Shown piece by piece: positions 19,128 through 21,813 of a stretch of 21,813 nt of DNA. Numbering within the stretch: position 1 is the first letter of the stretch; every line of letters begins with the position of its first letter. Where the stretch lies: contig JAANSK020264605.1 of NCBI GenBank assembly GCA_011763485.2, positions 1 through 21,813 of the forward strand. The letters run 5' to 3'. The notes below the pieces were generated by a model. That model did no database searches, was not told the origin of the DNA, and saw nothing but the letters and a program-made list of their open reading frames with translations. Made by a program: the position numbers and the translations under genes. The stretch comes from Isoetes engelmannii (taxonomy: Eukaryota > Streptophyta > Lycopodiopsida > Isoetales > Isoetaceae).

Positions 19128-19436
19128 GATAATGAGAGGCTTGAGCATTCTCAGCATGCCTAGGTCTGATGGCAAATCAGGATGTCGACAGATCCTCTGA
19201 GCATGTGTTGTTGCTCCTGTATCGTTGAGCAAGAGGTCAATTGGAATCAAAGCACATGAAGAGGTAAGACAAAAATACTCAAGGCCAAAAATAACTCCAA
19301 ACTTACTTGTCAGTATCTGCAAGGAACCATGCTCAAGCTCAAGAGCAACATCCTCCTGAAGTTCATTCACACGGACTAACACGTCCTTAAGATGGGGGGT
19401 TGAGACCTGAAGTCGTTGTGCCCGAGTCCTCACCAT
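19125..19436 (-). CDS. Small two-exon gene, unrecognised
   Basis: Minus strand, ATG at 19436. Exon 1 (19436-19307) begins MVRTRAQRLQVSTPHLKDVL and has a helical VRVNELQEDVALELEHG stretch. A consensus donor GTAAGT opens intron 19306-19217 (90 bases), which ends GATACAG. Exon 2 (19216-19125) continues in phase with ATTHAQRICRHPDLPSDLGM and ends after LKPLII, giving about 73 residues. The frame stays open through the intron too, so the intron is a prediction from signals only. A TATATAAA box (see separate entry) sits about 35 bases upstream of the ATG. I do not recognise the product; coding-like sequence continues past the stop, so this may be the 5' part of a broken larger gene. Confidence 0.4.
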   Translation of the reverse strand: MVRTRAQRLQVSTPHLKDVLVRVNELQEDVALELEHGSLQILTSKFGVIFGLEYFCLTSSCALIPIDLLLNDTGATTHAQRICRHPDLPSDLGMLRMLKPLII

Positions 19437-19470
19437 CTCCGTTATGTTCAAGTGAATCAAAGCTAAGACG

Positions 19471-19478
19471 TTTATATA
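19471..19478 (-). promoter_or_regulatory. TATA box (TATATAAA)
   Basis: Minus-strand TATATAAA, 35 bases before the ATG at 19436. The distance would leave a very short leader, which is tight but possible. Confidence 0.4.
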
Positions 19479-19658
19479 GGGACATATAAATGGTCCGTTG
19501 GTAGTAGCCGTTTGGCTATCCGTTGTGAGTAAAAAGTCAAGACATTGCAAATGTGTGGTGTCGACGGTTCTATTCTATTTTGATGGTAATCACGGAGGCC
19601 GGGATCTCCAAAGTGGCCTATATCGGATCCTATATCAGCTCGGCCAAGGGGGTTCCCG

Positions 19659-19698
19659 AAAAACGCCAGGTAACGCCAAAAAACGCCCGGTAACGCCA
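19659..19698 (+). repeat. 20-bp tandem duplication
   Basis: AAAAACGCC(A/C)GGTAACGCCA occurs twice side by side with one difference. It leads into the GTGATCCCGGAGGA repeat copy at 19700-19860. Confidence 0.9.
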
Positions 19699-19699
19699 G

Positions 19700-19860
19700 G
19701 CTCCCGGGCGGAATCTTTTTGCAATTTTTTTAAACGAGGTGATCCCGGAGGACGAAATCTACTGGCATATTTTCGCTTTTTTTTTTTAAGGTGTTGTGAT
19801 CCTGGAGGATGGCATCACCCTTCTAGCATGGGAGGGAACCATTGAACCTTTGGAGTGTAC
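19700..19860 (+). repeat. Second copy of the GGTGATCCCGGAGGA repeat
   Basis: GATCC at 19741 and 19798 (57 apart), each followed by GGAGGA, with a GGCATA/GGCATC and T-rich stretch like the array at 17.9-18.4 kb. A diverged unit (CGGAATCTTTTTGCAATTTT) precedes them. It ends GATGGCATCACC, then ATTGAACCTTTGGAGTG, the same tail as at 18409. Confidence 0.8.
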
Positions 19861-19992
19861 GTGAATGTCTAACCAAGTGGGGTTCGCGTGGAGTTCTCAT
19901 CATTCCGAGCATCTTTCTTTTCTAGGGCCATCTATATTTTCTAGGGGCATCATTGGCCCTGCAAATAGGCAGTAGTAGTATTAGAGAACACA

Positions 19993-20611
19993 ATGAGATG
20001 GGATTTCGATCACTTCCAATTTCGGTTGTTGGAGACCGGCTCGTCGAAGATGGCGATGGATGGCTGGAAACCCCCATTCTTCTCTAATGAAAGGATGCTG
20101 GCGAGACTCAATGAAGTTCAACTGGAATGCTTGCAGCAAATAAAGAAGACCATGCCAACCCTCTTTCAAAGTAAGAAATCTAGTTTCTATTGTTTAGAGA
20201 TGCATTTTACAGGCTGATGAATTTCTTCAACCTCATGCAGAAGCATTTTTGAGTATGACTGAAGATGGTATCCCCCGAGCAACACTAGTTGATGCTGTTC
20301 TTCCTGTTCTTGACCCAGAAGAGTTGGCCCAGAAGATGAGAGTTCTAAAGAAATACGCTATCGGATACAAAACAGCTAAGACACTGCAGCGCTACAAGGA
20401 ATTCAAGGGCCCAATACCAACTCGTATCCAAGAAATTCTGTGCTTTTGTTGGTGCAGAAGGGACGAAATCGCTAGGGAAATTTTGGATAGGACAGTGTGG
20501 AATAATGACCTTCTTGATGCGCAGTTGTGGTTCGCCAGACTTGCTAGTCATAAGAGAAGCATGGATATGTGGTCAAGCAGTGTGCAAATTCAGAAGACGG
20601 AGCAATTCTAA
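19993..20611 (+). CDS. Two-exon gene of unknown function
   Basis: Exon 1 19993-20170, intron 20171-20240 (GTAAGA ... CATGCAG, 70 bases), exon 2 20241-20611. The join is in phase (TLFQ to KAFLSMTEDG) and gives 182 residues. A second in-frame ATG at 20050 (MAMDGWKPPFF) is an equally good start. The protein looks helical and basic in the middle (DPEELAQKMRVLKKYAIGYK, then TLQRYKEFKGPIPTRIQEIL), followed by CFCWCRRDEIAREILDR and a short end. No known domain recognised, no signal peptide or membrane segment. In another frame, open from 20505 to 20756, there is a basic stretch (KFRRRSNSNDQK...), so the true C-terminus might differ by a frame change or a further intron. Clean splicing suggests a real or recently real gene. 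Confidence 0.55.
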
Positions 20612-21205
20612 TGATCAAAAGGTTCACGATTCAGAAGCATCTCATTTTAATAACAAAAGAGAAAATAGAAGATTTGCTGGTAATAAAAACAACATCGTTA
20701 GAGAAGGTCATGCATTATGCAACTTAAGAAGGCAGAGCAAGGATAGCATTGTCTAGGTAGCAAACTAATTGAAAGCAATGCAAACGTCAAAGAGAATGCT
20801 AGATTACCAGGTTTCACACATTATGTTTCCAGTTTATTATCTTAAGATTTCATTTGTATTTTTCGTGTAATAGGAAGATAAATGTATTAGTTAAAAGGTT
20901 CATGCAAATGTCTTGAAATCACCACAAAAGTTGCATTAGTGCTTATTTATCCTTGAAATAGATATCAAGCCATGAGCTATTTTGTATTTTGTGAAGTTAT
21001 ATGACATGTTTTCTTTAGTGCAGATTATTTTTCATTCCATAATGCCTTTAAGAAAATTAGTGCAGAAATAGTGGAGCGTCTAACTCTGCTGAGTTGGGGT
21101 GATAAGATGGTTGATGTTGTTTTATCGCAATATACGCATTTCTTATTCCCCTAATTCAGAAAGGTTAGTGAGAATGGGCGGCACTTATGCACTTGTACTT
21201 ACTTA
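20612..21205. other. 3' flank, no gene supported
   Basis: Probable 3' UTR of the gene on its left and AT-rich spacer. The alternative frame to 20756 is noted with that gene. Nothing else recognised. Confidence 0.4.
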
Positions 21206-21209
21206 AGGC

Positions 21210-21449
21210 TGGCTCACTAGTATATCTCAAGATCAACATCACCATCATGTATGGCTATCTATACTAGCCAGGTCTCCATTTCCATCACATTTTAATTTGG
21301 GCAACTAGAAAAATATGAATCCTTTGCTTGTCTTTCTCCTATCATTCATCGTGATGTTAAATGTCATAACATCTTTCTAAATGGCAACCAAGGTGAAGTG
21401 AAAATTGGCAATCTCAGACTTGCAGCTCTACCAACTAAGCTAGCTAGTT
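21210..21449 (+). pseudogene. WNK-type protein kinase fragment
   Basis: From 21302 a frame reads [14 protein letters not shown], then [16 protein letters not shown] and [12 protein letters not shown]. This matches the catalytic loop of plant WNK kinases ([29 protein letters not shown]). The HRD aspartate is present, but the DFG-equivalent (DLG in WNKs) is NLR, so the metal-binding Asp is lost. The stretch between the hinge-like part (ITF.FGQLEKY, cf. FITELFTSG.LRQYR) and the loop is about 25-30 residues shorter than in WNKs. There is a stop at 21293-21295. Upstream, YLKINITIMYG (about 21218-21250) resembles the LK..NI..FY segment. It ends at TAA 21447-21449. A decayed host-gene fragment, not a functional kinase. 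Confidence 0.7.
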
Positions 21450-21813
21450 AAAGTGTAATTTCATTGCTCTCCTCAAAATCAAGTTTATGGTCTATAGTTT
21501 ATCTCTAAGGAGATTATAAAATGGTTGGTCTTGTATGGCATTGTCATACAAATGTTTTTTTGTGTTATAGTATGCTTTGAATGATCCATGAAATTTTCTT
21601 TTTTAAATTAGGTAATGCTGAACCGATGCAGAATGTTGTAAAACCAATTATCTGAATAAAACATTTTGTTTCGCTTCTCTCGTTTTTAATCCAATTGTTC
21701 AATTTGAAATCTTGAATGCTCGTTCAAATTTTAAATTTTAAATTTTTATATCTACCTTTCGTTTGGGGCAACCTCGAAGGTTTGCAAATTGTCTTCACTA
21801 TGATTTCGTCAAT
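21450..21813. other. AT-rich end, no gene seen
   Basis: Short A/T runs (AAATTTTAAATTTTAAATTT near 21725-21745) and no coding region. Confidence 0.5.

Noticed and set aside
19125-19550. Single 141-codon minus-strand gene without intron
   Set aside because: A consensus GTAAGT donor and in-phase acceptor inside it, plus a TATA box just before the internal ATG at 19436, favour a shorter spliced gene.
21415-21450. tRNA gene on the minus strand (TAGCTTAGTTGGTAGAGC)
   Set aside because: The A-box fits well but there is no acceptor-stem pairing and no GGTTCGA B-box downstream. At most a piece of a SINE.

Overview
The window reads as nuclear DNA of a plant, probably a land plant with a repeat-rich genome. 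The main evidence is a three-exon gene for a plant-type kinesin light chain-related (KLCR/CMU) TPR protein, GT-AG introns of about 65 to 145 bases, decayed LINEs and DNA transposons, and a fragment that resembles a plant WNK kinase. I cannot name the species or the lineage.

Layout, left to right. 1-561 is the 3' end of a LINE (C-terminal CCHC finger, a short hairpin at the stop codon, a CATTT tail). It sits inside a second LINE fragment (endonuclease end, 563 to about 1100). 1100-2330 is GC-rich and holds a 43-bp tandem duplication, a small terminal-inverted-repeat element (1740-2121) and a cluster of GAAGCTTC repeats. 2800-5799 (minus) is the KLCR gene, the one clearly intact known host gene here. 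5800-9050 is mostly noncoding, with several local tandem duplications (66, 32 and 120 bp), an inverted copy and a 25-bp-arm foldback. 9051-10963 (minus) is a broken DNA transposase. 11375-13253 (plus) is a decayed pogo-type DDE transposase with its charged tail. A run of 43 G lies at 13730-13772. 14893-17612 (plus) is a multi-exon gene with a C48 (Ulp1-like) cysteine peptidase domain, probably transposon-borne and probably damaged. An array of about 61-bp units built on GGTGATCCCGGAGGA lies at 17884-18360. Two small unrecognised two-exon genes diverge at about 19.4 and 20.0 kb with another copy of that repeat family between them. The right end carries a WNK kinase pseudogene fragment (about 21210-21449) and AT-rich DNA.

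The most unusual signal is a short dyad, GTGATCCCGGAGGA followed by GGMATCAC, seen about 15 times between 1.7 and 19.8 kb in both orientations. It occurs singly, in a tandem array, and next to a shared end-like sequence (ATACTTTTACCCTGGTTTG) that also forms the inverted ends of the 382-bp element. My reading is that it is the end or subterminal repeat of a transposon family that may include the C48 peptidase gene. That is inference from layout only.

The genes do not form a pathway. KLCR is a microtubule/cortex protein; nearly everything else is transposon-derived, a pseudogene or unrecognised.
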